A stretch of 52,808 bases of DNA from Albibeggiatoa sp964388965 (GCA_964388965.1 CAYMCP010000010.1:1-52808); one strand, 5' to 3'. Numbered from the stretch's first letter, positions 16,304 to 25,848 are shown. Numbers and translations: made by a program. The notes: a model not told the origin generated them from the sequence alone.

Positions 16304-16361
16304 CCTCGTGACGACGCACCGCATCGTCACCCAGCAGGATGCACCAGCGTCCTACGACATT
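16304..16361 (+). repeat. Twin-hairpin dispersed repeat, copy B
   Basis: The same two-hairpin layout as copy A and nearly the same sequence as 48831-48890, including the 3' tail CCTACGACATT. It lies between the remnant region and the 3' end of fabB, so it may end up in the fabB transcript's trailer. Confidence 0.7.
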
Positions 16362-16414
16362 CATGAAATTTAAAATGAGAATTAAACGATTAAAATGCTA
16401 GACCTTGTTAGCAA

Positions 16415-17632
16415 TTAACCATTAAAACGCTGTAAAACTAAAGTTGCATTCGTGCCACCAAAACCAAAACTATTAGACATAACCGTATCCAAATTACGAT
16501 CTTGTCTTTCTGTTATGATGGGCATATCTCTCGCGGCTGCATCAAGTTCCGTAATATTAGCTGAGGCACTAATAAATCCTTTTTCCATCATCAATAAACT
16601 GTAAATTGCCTCATTCACGCCAGCCGCACCCAAAGCATGACCTGTCAATGATTTTGTTGAGCTAATCGCTGGAGTCTTATCACCAAAAACGGTTTTAATC
16701 GCCTCTAATTCACGGCTGTCACCAACAGGTGTACTCGTGCCATGTGCGTTAATATAATCAATCGGCTCATGTACAGTTGCTAGAGATTGCTGCATACAGC
16801 GCACCGCACCTTCACCCGAAGGTTGTACCATATCATAACCGTCAGAAGTCGCACCATAACCAACTAATTCAGCATAAATTTTTGCACCACGCGCCTTAGC
16901 ATGTTCTAGCTCTTCCAACACAATAAGCCCTCCACCGCCGGAAATGACAAAGCCATCACGATTTGCATCATACGGACGTGAGGCAATTTCTGGTGTATCA
17001 TTATATTTTGAGGACAACGCGCCCATCGCATCAAATAACATTGTCATTGACCAATGTACCTCTTCACCGCCGCCTGCAAACACAATATTTTGTTTACCCA
17101 TTTGAATTTGCTCATAACCGTTACCAATGCAATGCGCACTGGTGGCACAGGCAGAGCTAATAGAATAATTTAATCCTTTGATTTTAAAAGCAGTTGCTAA
17201 ACAAGCAGAAGTAGTACTAGCCATAGTACGTGGTACCATGTAGGGTCCAATTTTCTTAGTCGCGCCCTTTTGACGCAAAATATCGGCAGCTAAGACTTGA
17301 TTTTCTGGTGACGCACCACCTGAACCCACGATGAGACCTGTCATAGGGTTGGAAATATCCGCTTCTTCTAAGCCTGCGTCCTCAATTGCTTCACGCATGG
17401 CAATATAATTAAATGCAGCAGCATCTCCCATAAAGCGGCGCAATTTTTTATCAATGACAGCATGTGTATCTAAAGCAATCGTACCATGAACATTTGTCCG
17501 AAAACCCATATCCACATAGAGTTGCTCAAAGCGAATACCTGAACGTCCTTGGTATAAGGCATCTTGTACCTCTTGCTTATTATTGCCAATACAACTGACA
17601 ATACCTAATCCCGTTACAACAACACGTCTCAC
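16415..17632 (-). CDS. fabB: 3-oxoacyl-ACP synthase I (FabB)
   Basis: A condensing enzyme of type II fatty acid synthesis that elongates cis-3-decenoyl-ACP made by FabA. 405 residues. The catalytic cysteine is Cys162 in SSACATSAHCIG; the two histidines sit in NAHGTSTPVGD and KSLTGHALGAAG. The C-terminal SFGFGGTNATLVL is typical. Start is GTG, six bases after GGGAGC. FabA is encoded upstream on the same strand, as often found, but with an unusually long 496-base spacer. Confidence 0.97.
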   Translation of the reverse strand: MRRVVVTGLGIVSCIGNNKQEVQDALYQGRSGIRFEQLYVDMGFRTNVHGTIALDTHAVIDKKLRRFMGDAAAFNYIAMREAIEDAGLEEADISNPMTGLIVGSGGASPENQVLAADILRQKGATKKIGPYMVPRTMASTTSACLATAFKIKGLNYSISSACATSAHCIGNGYEQIQMGKQNIVFAGGGEEVHWSMTMLFDAMGALSSKYNDTPEIASRPYDANRDGFVISGGGGLIVLEELEHAKARGAKIYAELVGYGATSDGYDMVQPSGEGAVRCMQQSLATVHEPIDYINAHGTSTPVGDSRELEAIKTVFGDKTPAISSTKSLTGHALGAAGVNEAIYSLLMMEKGFISASANITELDAAARDMPIITERQDRNLDTVMSNSFGFGGTNATLVLQRFNG

Positions 17633-17722
17633 TGTTTGCTCCCGATCCTTTTTTTTTATGAAACGCTATGATTAGAGCGATTCCATAACTGCCACTGATA
17701 AGTGGGGTTAATTTACCTAAAC

Positions 17723-17929
17723 TCGTAGTAAAATATTACGAGCACCTATGATGTTAAGATTATCCTGTTAGCTTTTAGTTAATGAAATCTAACAAAATAT
17801 GTTAGAAGTATTAGCCAATGCAGACTTGAATTATTTCAAGTCAGGGTGTACTGAAGCACGCAGAAAAATCTCACACGCGCCACTTAAATCCCTGTTGGTT
17901 CAATAACATTTTGTTGAACCGATTTTTTT
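17723..17929 (+). ncRNA. Candidate structured RNA between fabA and fabB
   Basis: Four stem-loops lie in about 200 bases: CTCGTA/TACGAG (17723-17743), CTAACA/TGTTAG (17789-17805), GACTTGAA/TTCAAGTC (17823-17842, perfect 8 bp) and GGTTCAA/TTGAACC (17897-17920). The last is followed on the plus strand by a T-run (17923-17929). Read on the plus strand this looks like a small RNA ending in an intrinsic terminator, antisense to the fabA-fabB spacer. On the minus strand the same stems would form a structured leader for fabB. I do not recognise a known RNA family, and no clear promoter was identified. Confidence 0.4.
17897..17929 (+). terminator. Intrinsic terminator reading rightwards in the fabA-fabB spacer
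   Basis: A perfect 7-bp stem GGTTCAA/TTGAACC with a 10-nt loop, then GA and seven T residues. It is oriented for plus-strand transcripts although no plus-strand gene lies upstream, which suggests an unannotated transcript. Confidence 0.5.
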
Positions 17930-18128
17930 AACTTCACCCATTTCAGGATGAGTTTTTGAGGTACAGGCTTCGCGCACATCAATAATTTATTTAATAAATT
18001 CAAAGGCTTTATACTTTAAAAACGGCTTGAATCGATAACGTGCAAAACTTAATAAACTTCTGACCGTTTTATTGTGTTTTATTGCGAATCATAACATATC
18101 ATACAAAATAGATGATTATTGTCATTCT

Positions 18129-18644
18129 CTAAAAATTCTCAGTAGAAGTAAAAAGCCCAACCCGCAAATCTTTCGCTGTATAAATCGGTTTGCCATCTAC
18201 TTCCATACGACCATCTGCAATACCCATAACAAGTTTTCGCAAAATAACTCTTTTCATGTCAATATGATAAGTAATGAGTTTATTTTTTGGTGTAACTTGT
18301 CCCGTAAATTTAACTTCACCTGAGCCTAATGCACGCCCACGTCCAGGTCCGTCCATCCAACCTAAGAAAAATCCAACCAGTTGCCACATTGCATCTAAGC
18401 CTAAGCAGCCCGGCATAACAGGATCACCGGGAAAATGGCAATCAAAGAACCATAAATCTGGTTTAATATCTAATTCCGCAATAATTTGCCCTTTATCTGT
18501 ACTACCACCTGTTTCTGTAATGCTGACAATACGATCAAACATTAACATAGGTGGCATTGGCAGTTGCGCATTGCCAGGTCCAAACATTTGACCTTGTGCA
18601 CATTGAATCAGCTCTTCATATTCAAAACTATTCTTTTTTTGCAT
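18129..18644 (-). CDS. fabA: 3-hydroxydecanoyl-ACP dehydratase/isomerase (FabA)
   Basis: 171 residues, full length. Catalytic His70 lies in CHFPGDPVMPG and Asp84 in GCLGLDAMWQLVGFFLGW. It dehydrates 3-hydroxydecanoyl-ACP and isomerises the product to the cis-3 form, the branch point to unsaturated fatty acids completed by FabB. ATG follows GGGAA. No FabR or FadR site was recognised upstream. Confidence 0.97.
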   Translation of the reverse strand: MQKKNSFEYEELIQCAQGQMFGPGNAQLPMPPMLMFDRIVSITETGGSTDKGQIIAELDIKPDLWFFDCHFPGDPVMPGCLGLDAMWQLVGFFLGWMDGPGRGRALGSGEVKFTGQVTPKNKLITYHIDMKRVILRKLVMGIADGRMEVDGKPIYTAKDLRVGLFTSTENF

Positions 18645-18922
18645 TCAGCTATTCCCAGATGAGAAATTTGTGAGATAGGTTCTTAGATTGAAAATCCAAT
18701 CATCTCAAAAGTAGGCGTTATATTCTTAAAAAAGGGTAGTATAGTATAGATTGTAGTTATATGAAAAATGGTTTTATGTTGAAATCAAATTGCTTGGATA
18801 GGTGTGAATTGGTCGGTTATGATTTCTTTCTCACTCCCACGTAGGAGCGAATGCCGAGAATAAAGTCTATCCAATGTAAATTACAAGAGAATTTGCCACG
18901 AATCAAAGCAAAAGTATGGGGT

Positions 18923-19020
18923 ATAGGACGCTGGTGCGTCTAATTGGGTGACGACGCGGTGCGTCATCACAAGGAATGCAGTGCGTCGTTACAAGGAACG
19001 CGGTGCGTCGTCACAAGGAA
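18923..19020 (-). repeat. Twin-hairpin repeat copy C with extra tandem half-units
   Basis: 18923-18975 is a reverse-orientation copy of the element at 48831-48890. It is followed by two more shortened units (GTGCGTCG..ACAAGGAA, period about 22 bases) up to 19020. The rest of the 18645-19064 spacer shows only A+T-rich sequence and a further imperfect palindrome near 19045-19065. This is the 3' side of bamE. Confidence 0.65.
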
Positions 19021-19064
19021 ATATCATTATTTTTACATCGTCATAGACGAGGTATGCCTTGTCT

Positions 19065-19448
19065 CTACAAGATAGGACGTATATCTTGTGGATCGGTAAT
19101 AGGGACTGTAACCTCTGGTTTTGCTTCACCTGCTTCCACATCCCCTGCAATTTTAATCAATTGCTGATTCGGATCAAAAAATAAACTAATGACCCGTTGC
19201 TGATGGTTCGCCGAACTGCCTGCTTTAAAACTAAACAAATAATCCCAACGGTTTGGATGAAATGAATCACGTAACAATGGCGTACCCATGATAAAACGTA
19301 CTTTACGTGCAGACATACCCAATTTCAATTGATCAAGCATTTCCTGCGTTACCACATTTCCCTGTTGCACATCAATTTTATAGAGGCTACAACTTGAGAC
19401 AAATAGGCTAAAAATGAAAAAAATAAAAATAGCAATAAGCTTCTGCAT
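19065..19448 (-). CDS. bamE: Outer membrane assembly lipoprotein BamE (SmpA/OmlA family)
   Basis: About 127 residues. A lipoprotein signal ends at the lipobox VSSC, followed by the BamE fold: VVTQEMLDQLKLGMSARKVRFIMGTPLLRDSFHPNRWDYLF is the family hallmark. It belongs to the BAM complex that inserts beta-barrel proteins in the outer membrane. I start at the ATG at 19448, which gives a compact signal peptide; an in-frame ATG at 19460 would add four residues but has no ribosome binding site. Confidence 0.93.
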   Translation of the reverse strand: MQKLIAIFIFFIFSLFVSSCSLYKIDVQQGNVVTQEMLDQLKLGMSARKVRFIMGTPLLRDSFHPNRWDYLFSFKAGSSANHQQRVISLFFDPNQQLIKIAGDVEAGEAKPEVTVPITDPQDIRPIL

Positions 19449-19600
19449 GAGATTATCCATTTAGTCACACAAACAGTTAAATTACTACTTATCATACCGC
19501 ACAATGATTTTTGATTATAGAGATAAGTTTTTATTGCAATCATCTTATAATCACGTAAAATTGAACTTGGCTTTTGCTTTTACTTGATTACCTTACCATT

Positions 19601-20497
19601 ATGCCCAATCCCCTATTTGAGTCCCAACTTAGCAGTTTATCGCTCGTGCAGCGTGGTAAAGTGCGTGATATTTATGCAATTGACGACAAATATATACTCA
19701 TTGTTGCAAGTGATAGGATTTCAGCGTTCGACGTTATTTTGCCTACGCCAATCCCAAATAAAGGCAAAATTCTAACAACAGTTTCTAACTTTTGGTTTCA
19801 TTTTTCCAGTAAATTGATTCAAAACCACTTAGTTGAAGAAATTGCATTAGCGGACATATTGCCGAATATCGAAGAACGCCAGCAAATAGAAGATCGTGCC
19901 GTTGTCGTGCGTAAACTCAAACCATTACCCATTGAAGCGATTGTGCGCGGTTATATCGCAGGTTCAGGTTGGAAAGATTATCAAAGAACGGGACAAATTT
20001 GTGGCATCCATATTCCCAAAAACTTGCAACTTGCTTCAAAATTAGACCAACCCATTTTTACTCCATCTACCAAAGCCTTACAAGGTTTACATGATGAAAA
20101 TATTGATTTCTCTAAAGTTGTAGAATTAATCGGTAAGCCATTAGCAGAACAAATGAGACAAATAAGTTTAGAAATCTACACTTGGGCGCGAGATTACGCA
20201 GCAGAACGTGGGATTATTATTGCGGATACTAAATTTGAATTTGGTGTAGACGATAGCGGACAACTACACTTGATTGACGAAGTATTAACACCAGATTCCT
20301 CACGTTTTTGGCCGACTAATCAATATCAAGAAGGCATAAATCCGCCCAGTTTTGATAAACAATTTGTACGTGATTACTTAGAAACGTTAGATTGGGATAA
20401 AACGCCGCCTGCCCCAGAATTGCCAAAAGATATTATTACCAAAACAGCTGCTAAATATCACGAAGCTGAACAACGTTTAACGATGCCTAAACTATAA
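19601..20497 (+). CDS. purC: Phosphoribosylaminoimidazole-succinocarboxamide synthase (PurC)
   Basis: Purine biosynthesis enzyme joining CAIR and aspartate with ATP. 298 residues, the longer PurC type. QRGKVRDIYAIDDKYILIVASDRISAFDVILP is the ATP-binding start; GYIAGSGWKDYQRTGQICG and LIDEVLTPDSSRFWP are signature blocks. I start at the ATG at 19601 (MPNPLFESQL); the longer frame from 19574 uses TTG and adds an unusual extension. Confidence 0.96.
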   Translation: MPNPLFESQLSSLSLVQRGKVRDIYAIDDKYILIVASDRISAFDVILPTPIPNKGKILTTVSNFWFHFSSKLIQNHLVEEIALADILPNIEERQQIEDRAVVVRKLKPLPIEAIVRGYIAGSGWKDYQRTGQICGIHIPKNLQLASKLDQPIFTPSTKALQGLHDENIDFSKVVELIGKPLAEQMRQISLEIYTWARDYAAERGIIIADTKFEFGVDDSGQLHLIDEVLTPDSSRFWPTNQYQEGINPPSFDKQFVRDYLETLDWDKTPPAPELPKDIITKTAAKYHEAEQRLTMPKL

Positions 20498-20570
20498 GCT
20501 AATTTTATAGTTAAAATAAAAATTTGCTAACATCTAGTCATTAGGAAATCTAAAAAAATAAACTATCATT

Positions 20571-20735
20571 ATGGATATTTTCGGATTAGTGACTTTACAA
20601 GACTTTTATTTTGCAATCATGCTTGCAATTACAGCGTTTGTTATTGCGCTACTTGCAACATGGTTTTCGCACCGCAAAGATAAGCAGCTGGGTGATAGGC
20701 ATCCGAAAAAACCGCGTCGTCAAAAAAACACATAA
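20571..20735 (+). CDS. 54-residue single-pass membrane protein
   Basis: ATG to TAA encodes 54 residues: a short N-terminus, one hydrophobic helix (about residues 13-32, FYFAIMLAITAFVIALLATW) and a strongly basic C-terminal tail (HRKDK, then KKPRRQK). Weak TTAGGAAAT upstream may serve as ribosome binding site. It sits between purC and surA on the same strand. The membrane-helix-plus-basic-tail layout looks genuine, but no family is recognised. Confidence 0.5.
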   Translation: MDIFGLVTLQDFYFAIMLAITAFVIALLATWFSHRKDKQLGDRHPKKPRRQKNT

Positions 20736-20782
20736 TTTTAAAAATCCACTAAACATATTCCCATCTCAAGCGTCAAGGATGT

Positions 20783-22075
20783 ATGAGAATGAAAGCTAAA
20801 TTGCTATTTGTAACTATCTTGTCTATCTGTATTAATTCTGCTGCATACGCCGAAACTGAAATATTAGATTTTATTGTTGCGGTTGTAAATGAAGATGTTA
20901 TTGTAAACAGTCGGTTACAGCGTGAAATTAAACTTGTTGAAAATAAATTATTACAGCAAGGTGTCATTTTGCCACCTAGAGCAAGTTTTGAAAAACAGGT
21001 GTTGGATCGAATGATCATCGACTTGTTGCAGCTACAAATCGCAGAACATACTAGTGTAACTGTCGATGACAATAGCTTAAATGAAGCATTGCGTAAAATT
21101 TCAGCGCAAAATGGTATGGAAATTCAAGCATTTCAACAAATGATAGAGCAAGATGAAAATTATAGTTTTGCCCAATTTCGTGAAGAATTGAAAGAAGACA
21201 TGATTATTGGTCGTTTACGTCAACGCCAAGTCACTAGCCGTATTAATATTACTGAAAATGAAATTGACAATTTCCTTGCTAACCAGTTACAACAAGGCAA
21301 TGCTCAAGATGAATATTTGTTACATCATATTTTAATTGCGTTACCTGAATCCGTATCACCAGAGGAATTAGAAATAAAACGCACTGAGGCGCGAAATATT
21401 TTAAAACAATTAAAAGCAGGTGCAAATTTTCAGAGTACCGCCGTACAATATTCTAACAGTCAGACAGCAACGGATGGTGGTAGCTTGGGTTGGCGTAAGG
21501 CTGGAGAAATTCCCTCCTTATTCGCACCCGTATTAGCTGATATGCAAGTAGGCGATGTGAGTGAATTATTACAAGATAGCAATGGATTTCATATCATTAA
21601 ATTAGCGGATAAACGTGGTACAGAGCAATTTTTAGTTACGCAAACTAAAGCGCGGCATATTTTAATTAAAAATAGTGAATTGGTTTCAGATTTTGAGGCA
21701 CAACAAAAATTAATTCGTTTGGCTGATGAAATTTTAAATGCAGGTGCTGACTTTGCACAATTAGCGCGTAACTACTCAGAAGATATAGCATCCGCAAGTG
21801 AAGGCGGTGAATTAGGCTGGAATAATCCCGGTGATTTCCCACCTGAATTTGAAGAAGTCCTAAATGAATTATCAATTGGTAAATTGAGTCAACCGTTCAA
21901 AACCCGTTTGGGTTGGCATTTATTGCAAGTGCAAGATCGTCGAGAACGCGATAATACCGAAGCTGCTTTACGCACTAAAGCAATGCAGCAAATTCATAAC
22001 CGTAAAGTTGATGAAAATTTGCAAATGTGGTTACGCCAAATTCGTGATGAGGCATACATTGATTACCGTTTGTAG
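20783..22075 (+). CDS. surA: Periplasmic chaperone and peptidyl-prolyl isomerase SurA
   Basis: 430 residues, the usual SurA length. It has a signal peptide ending near AAYA, an N-terminal chaperone domain (IVAVVNEDVIVNSRLQREI), then two parvulin domains: the first with YLLHHILIALPE...GGSLGWRKAGEIP, the second with KARHILIKNSE...GGELGWNNPGDFPPEFE. It delivers outer-membrane proteins to BAM, so it works with the nearby bamE product. The start could be 20783 or the second ATG at 20789, which has better spacing from AAGGA. Confidence 0.94.
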   Translation: MRMKAKLLFVTILSICINSAAYAETEILDFIVAVVNEDVIVNSRLQREIKLVENKLLQQGVILPPRASFEKQVLDRMIIDLLQLQIAEHTSVTVDDNSLNEALRKISAQNGMEIQAFQQMIEQDENYSFAQFREELKEDMIIGRLRQRQVTSRINITENEIDNFLANQLQQGNAQDEYLLHHILIALPESVSPEELEIKRTEARNILKQLKAGANFQSTAVQYSNSQTATDGGSLGWRKAGEIPSLFAPVLADMQVGDVSELLQDSNGFHIIKLADKRGTEQFLVTQTKARHILIKNSELVSDFEAQQKLIRLADEILNAGADFAQLARNYSEDIASASEGGELGWNNPGDFPPEFEEVLNELSIGKLSQPFKTRLGWHLLQVQDRRERDNTEAALRTKAMQQIHNRKVDENLQMWLRQIRDEAYIDYRL

Positions 22076-22088
22076 TTTGGTTCACGGG

Positions 22089-22106
22089 GGCAAAATTTGT
22101 TTTGCC
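22089..22106 (+). promoter_or_regulatory. Hairpin after surA
   Basis: GGCAAAA and TTTTGCC form a perfect 7-bp stem around TTTG, 13 bases after the surA stop. No T-run follows. It is nearly the same sequence as the hairpin at 1623-1638, so it may be a small repeated RNA-processing element. Confidence 0.4.
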
Positions 22107-22143
22107 TATACAAAATTTTAATTTAAAAAAGAACGCCTTGCAG

Positions 22144-23619
22144 ATGTACAAATATCTTTTGCTTTTTTTATTGCCCTTATTTTTACTGACTGCTTGTCGT
22201 TCACCACAACAAGATAATGCGATTCGTTTCGGGCTAGAAAGTGCGCCAGTCACACTTGATCCGCGATTTGCCACTGATGCTGCATCATCGCGTATTAATC
22301 GTTTAATTTACCGTGCATTAATAGATTTTAATTTAAAACGTCAACCAATTGCTGATCTTGCGACGTGGGAGCAATTGCAACCTACACATTACCGTTTCAC
22401 TCTGCAAGCTAGCGAATTTCATAATAAACACAAATTGGATGCCCATGATGTAAAAGCAACATACGAATCTATTTTAAATCCAAGCAATGCTTCTCCACAT
22501 CGAGAAACTTTTAAATCAATTCAACAAATTAACGTCATTGATAAACAAACGATTGATTTTATTTTATCTCAACCTGACAATTTATTTATTGGACGATTAA
22601 GTATTGGTATTTTGCCGAAATCATTAATTAATGCTAAACATACATTTAATACTCACCCTATTGGTAATGGTGCATTTCAGTTTGTGGATTGGCAAGACCA
22701 TACTCGTTTGAAATTACAACGTTTAAAAGACAAACAACTTATTGAATTTATTGAAGTTAAAGACCCTGTTGTCAGAGTGTTAAAATTATTACGTGGTGAA
22801 TTGGATATTTTACAAGGCGATTTATCACCTGAATTAGTGACATGGCTGGAAAAACGCGATGAGGTGGATATTCAAAAACAAGAAGGTAGCAATTTCGCTT
22901 ATCTTGGTTTTAATTTACAAGATGATGTAACTGGTAACTTACTAATTCGTAAAGCAATTGCTTATGCTTTAAATCGAGAAGATATTATTCATTATGTGTT
23001 AGGCGACGCGGCACGACCTGCTAGTAGTATTTTGCCTCCAACACATTGGGCTGGACATCCAAATTTGCCACTTTACCCCCATAATCCGCAAAAAGTAAAA
23101 CAATTACTTTCACAAGCAGGTTATGCCAATAAGCCTTTAAAATTAAACTATAAAACTTCAACTAATCCAATACGCATTCGTTTAGCTACGGTAATTCAGC
23201 ATCAACTTAAACAAGTTGGTATCGATATGGATTTGCAAACTTATGATTGGGGTACATTTTATGGTGATATAAAAGCCGGTAAGTTTCAAATGTACAGTTT
23301 AATGTGGGTTGAAGTGAAAATGCCCGATATTTTTGAATATGTATTTCACAGTAACGCGATTCCACCAAGTGGCGCAAATCGTGGACGTTATATTAATTTA
23401 CAATTAGATCAATGGATTGAGCAGGCTAAACGTACTCATGACGTGGCAAAGCAGATTGCATTATACCAGCAAATTCAACAACAAGTTTTTGATGATTTAC
23501 CCTATGTGCCATTATGGTATGAGGATTATGTATTGGTGACGCGAAAAGTTATAAATCACTATCATTTATCTGAAAATGGTAATTATGATAGTTTGAAATG
23601 GGCAGAAAAAATATTTTGA
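22144..23619 (+). CDS. Peptide ABC transporter substrate-binding lipoprotein (SBP_bac_5)
   Basis: 491 residues. A lipoprotein signal with lipobox LTAC at about residues 15-18 is followed by the family-5 solute-binding fold: LDPRFATDAASSRINRLIYRALIDFN, then NPIGNGAFQFVDW-like segments and VRKAIAYALNRE. I start at the ATG at 22144 because it gives a compact lipoprotein signal; the frame extends upstream to a TTG at 22102. Two permease genes follow. It resembles general oligopeptide binding proteins and is shorter than YejA. Confidence 0.88.
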   Translation: MYKYLLLFLLPLFLLTACRSPQQDNAIRFGLESAPVTLDPRFATDAASSRINRLIYRALIDFNLKRQPIADLATWEQLQPTHYRFTLQASEFHNKHKLDAHDVKATYESILNPSNASPHRETFKSIQQINVIDKQTIDFILSQPDNLFIGRLSIGILPKSLINAKHTFNTHPIGNGAFQFVDWQDHTRLKLQRLKDKQLIEFIEVKDPVVRVLKLLRGELDILQGDLSPELVTWLEKRDEVDIQKQEGSNFAYLGFNLQDDVTGNLLIRKAIAYALNREDIIHYVLGDAARPASSILPPTHWAGHPNLPLYPHNPQKVKQLLSQAGYANKPLKLNYKTSTNPIRIRLATVIQHQLKQVGIDMDLQTYDWGTFYGDIKAGKFQMYSLMWVEVKMPDIFEYVFHSNAIPPSGANRGRYINLQLDQWIEQAKRTHDVAKQIALYQQIQQQVFDDLPYVPLWYEDYVLVTRKVINHYHLSENGNYDSLKWAEKIF

Positions 23620-23705
23620 TGGTGCGTCGCGTCATTATCATCCATTCTACAGTTGAAAGGGTGGACAATTTTAATGCGATTCTCCCATAGACAACAAAAG
23701 ATTAG

Positions 23706-23751
23706 ATTGATAATTGTTAATTCTTAATTGATAATTGCTGACTGTTAATTG
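23706..23751. repeat. A+T-rich TTGATAATTG-type repeat
   Basis: Tandem-like variants of TTGATAATTGTTAATT fill the spacer before the permease gene. The reverse-complement motif recurs at 28428-28465. Before it, 23620-23640 holds a worn piece resembling the GACGC palindromes. Such simple repeats are common in spacer DNA and no function is evident. Confidence 0.4.
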
Positions 23752-23766
23752 ATTTTGCGCAATCCC

Positions 23767-24819
23767 ATGCTGAACTATATCCTCAAACGCTTACTACTCA
23801 TGATTCCTACCCTATTTGGTGTAATGTTAGTGACGTTTATCGTTACCCAATTTGTACCCGGTGGACCCGTCGAACAACTAATTAATGAATTAAAACATCA
23901 GCAAACAGGTGAAGCATCCAGCGGTGGCGGAACAGATTTGTATCGCGGTGCGAAAGGATTAGATGAGGAACAAATCACTCAACTCAATGCACTATACGGT
24001 TTTGATCAACCTCCATATCAACGTTTTCTAATTATGATAGCTAATTATTCCACTTTTAATTTTGGTGACAGTTATATCCACCACCAATCAGTCTTAGAAT
24101 TGATTATTTCCAAATTACCTGTTTCGCTAACTCTCGGATTATGGACATTTTTTCTTACTTATTTAATCTGTATTCCACTAGGCATTGCCAAAGCTATGCA
24201 CGACGGTTCACGCTTTGATGTGATTACCAGTAGCTTGATTTTATTCGGTTATGCAATTCCAAATTTTGTACTAGGGATTTTATTAATTGTTTTATTCAGC
24301 GGTGGCAGTTTTTGGGATATTTTCCCATTACGCGGTCTCGTATCAGATAATTGGCATGAATTGACATGGTATCAGCAAATTTTAGATTATTTATGGCATA
24401 TTACATTACCCGTTATCTCACTCATGGTGAGTAATTTTGCCGTCATGACAATGTTGACTAAAAATAGTTTTATCGAAGAAATTCGTAAACAATATGTATT
24501 AACTGCTAGAGCGAAAGGTTTAAGTAATAATGTAATTTTATATAAACATATTTTCCGTAATGCAGTCATCCCCTTAGCAACCAGTTTCCCCTCAGCATTT
24601 GTTGCCGCATTTTTTGCAGGTAGCCTACTGGTCGAAACCATTTTTTCACTAGACGGGCTTGGTTTACTAGCCTATGAATCAGTGATGAAACGTGACTATC
24701 CAGTGGTATTAGGTAGTTTATATATTTTTACTCTATTAGGCTTATTTGCTAAACTACTCGCCGATATTAGCTACGTGCTGATTGATCCACGCATCCAGTT
24801 TGAATCTATTAACCAATGA
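23767..24819 (+). CDS. yejB: Peptide ABC transporter permease (YejB-like)
   Basis: 350 residues, six transmembrane helices, with the binding-protein-dependent transport signature near residue 245 (EEIRKQYVLTARAKGLSNNVILYKHIFRNA, the EAA loop). The N-terminus MLNYILKRLLLMIPTLFGVM and QFVPGGPVEQLI, plus a periplasmic loop near residues 45-70, match YejB rather than OppB. I start at the ATG at 23767; a TTG at 23749 is less likely. It overlaps the next permease by four bases (ATGA). Confidence 0.88.
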   Translation: MLNYILKRLLLMIPTLFGVMLVTFIVTQFVPGGPVEQLINELKHQQTGEASSGGGTDLYRGAKGLDEEQITQLNALYGFDQPPYQRFLIMIANYSTFNFGDSYIHHQSVLELIISKLPVSLTLGLWTFFLTYLICIPLGIAKAMHDGSRFDVITSSLILFGYAIPNFVLGILLIVLFSGGSFWDIFPLRGLVSDNWHELTWYQQILDYLWHITLPVISLMVSNFAVMTMLTKNSFIEEIRKQYVLTARAKGLSNNVILYKHIFRNAVIPLATSFPSAFVAAFFAGSLLVETIFSLDGLGLLAYESVMKRDYPVVLGSLYIFTLLGLFAKLLADISYVLIDPRIQFESINQ

Positions 24820-25844
24820 CAAATCTCACTCCCGCACAACGCCGTTGGCGACGCTTCACGGCAAATAAACGTGGTTATTATAGCTTATGGATATTTTCAA
24901 TTTTATTCATACTAAGCCTATTTGCCGAAGTACTTAGTAATGATAAACCGTTGATTATCCACTATGAAAATCACTACTACTTCCCTTTTTGGCAAATGTA
25001 TCCCGAAACCACATTTGGCGGCGATTTTGAAACAGAAACCAATTATCATGATGAATATGTGTTGAATGAGCTCATTTTAAAAAATCCGCATAACTGGCTT
25101 ATTTTTCCACTGAATCCTTATACTTTTGATTCAATCAATTACGACAATGCACAGCCAAATCCTGCCCCACCTTCGCAAGACAATATTCTGGGTACTGATG
25201 ATCGAGGTCGTGACGTATTAGCACGATTGATTTATGGATTTAGATTATCCGTTTTGTTCGGTTTTGCTTTAACTGCAATTGGGATTTTGATAGGGATTAT
25301 TGCCGGTGCATTACAAGGTTATCTCGGTGGCAATTTTGATCTATTTTTTCAAAGGTTTATCGAAGTTTGGAATAGTATGCCAGAATTATATTTACTCATT
25401 ATTTTTGCCTCTATGTTTCAACCTAGTATTATTTTATTATTAGCACTACTGGCTTTATTCGGTTGGATGGGATTAGCTGATTATGTACGTGCAGAATTTC
25501 TCAAAGGACGCAATATGGATTATGTTCGAGCTGCGCAGGCACTTGGTGTACCGAACACAACGATTATGTATCGCCACTTGTTGCCCAATGCCATGACTCC
25601 CGTCATAACTTTTTTACCTTTTCGCATCAGTGCGGCGATTCTTGCCTTGACCAGTTTGGATTTTTTAGGTTTAGGACTGCCACCGTCAGAACCGAGTTTA
25701 GGCGAATTATTAGCGCAAGGTAAAGAAAATATTTCAGCATGGTGGTTGTCGCTAACAACATTTTTTGTATTAGTCGGCACACTGAGTCTACTAATTTTTA
25801 TTGGTGAAGCCTTGCGTGAAGCTTTAGATACCCGAAGAGGATAA
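24816..25844 (+). CDS. yejE: Peptide ABC transporter permease (YejE-like)
   Basis: 342 residues. Characteristic YejE start (RRWRRFTANKRGYYSLWIFSILF), then the unusual periplasmic insertion (NDKPLIIHYENHYYFPFWQMYPETTFGGDF), LGTDDRGRDVLARLIYG, and the EAA loop GRNMDYVRAAQALGVPNTTIMYRHLLPNA. It forms the membrane channel with the YejB-like protein, importing peptides (in E. coli also microcin C). The matching double ATPase, YejF, is not in the window. Confidence 0.9.
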   Translation: MTNLTPAQRRWRRFTANKRGYYSLWIFSILFILSLFAEVLSNDKPLIIHYENHYYFPFWQMYPETTFGGDFETETNYHDEYVLNELILKNPHNWLIFPLNPYTFDSINYDNAQPNPAPPSQDNILGTDDRGRDVLARLIYGFRLSVLFGFALTAIGILIGIIAGALQGYLGGNFDLFFQRFIEVWNSMPELYLLIIFASMFQPSIILLLALLALFGWMGLADYVRAEFLKGRNMDYVRAAQALGVPNTTIMYRHLLPNAMTPVITFLPFRISAAILALTSLDFLGLGLPPSEPSLGELLAQGKENISAWWLSLTTFFVLVGTLSLLIFIGEALREALDTRRG

Positions 25845-25848
25845 AAGA

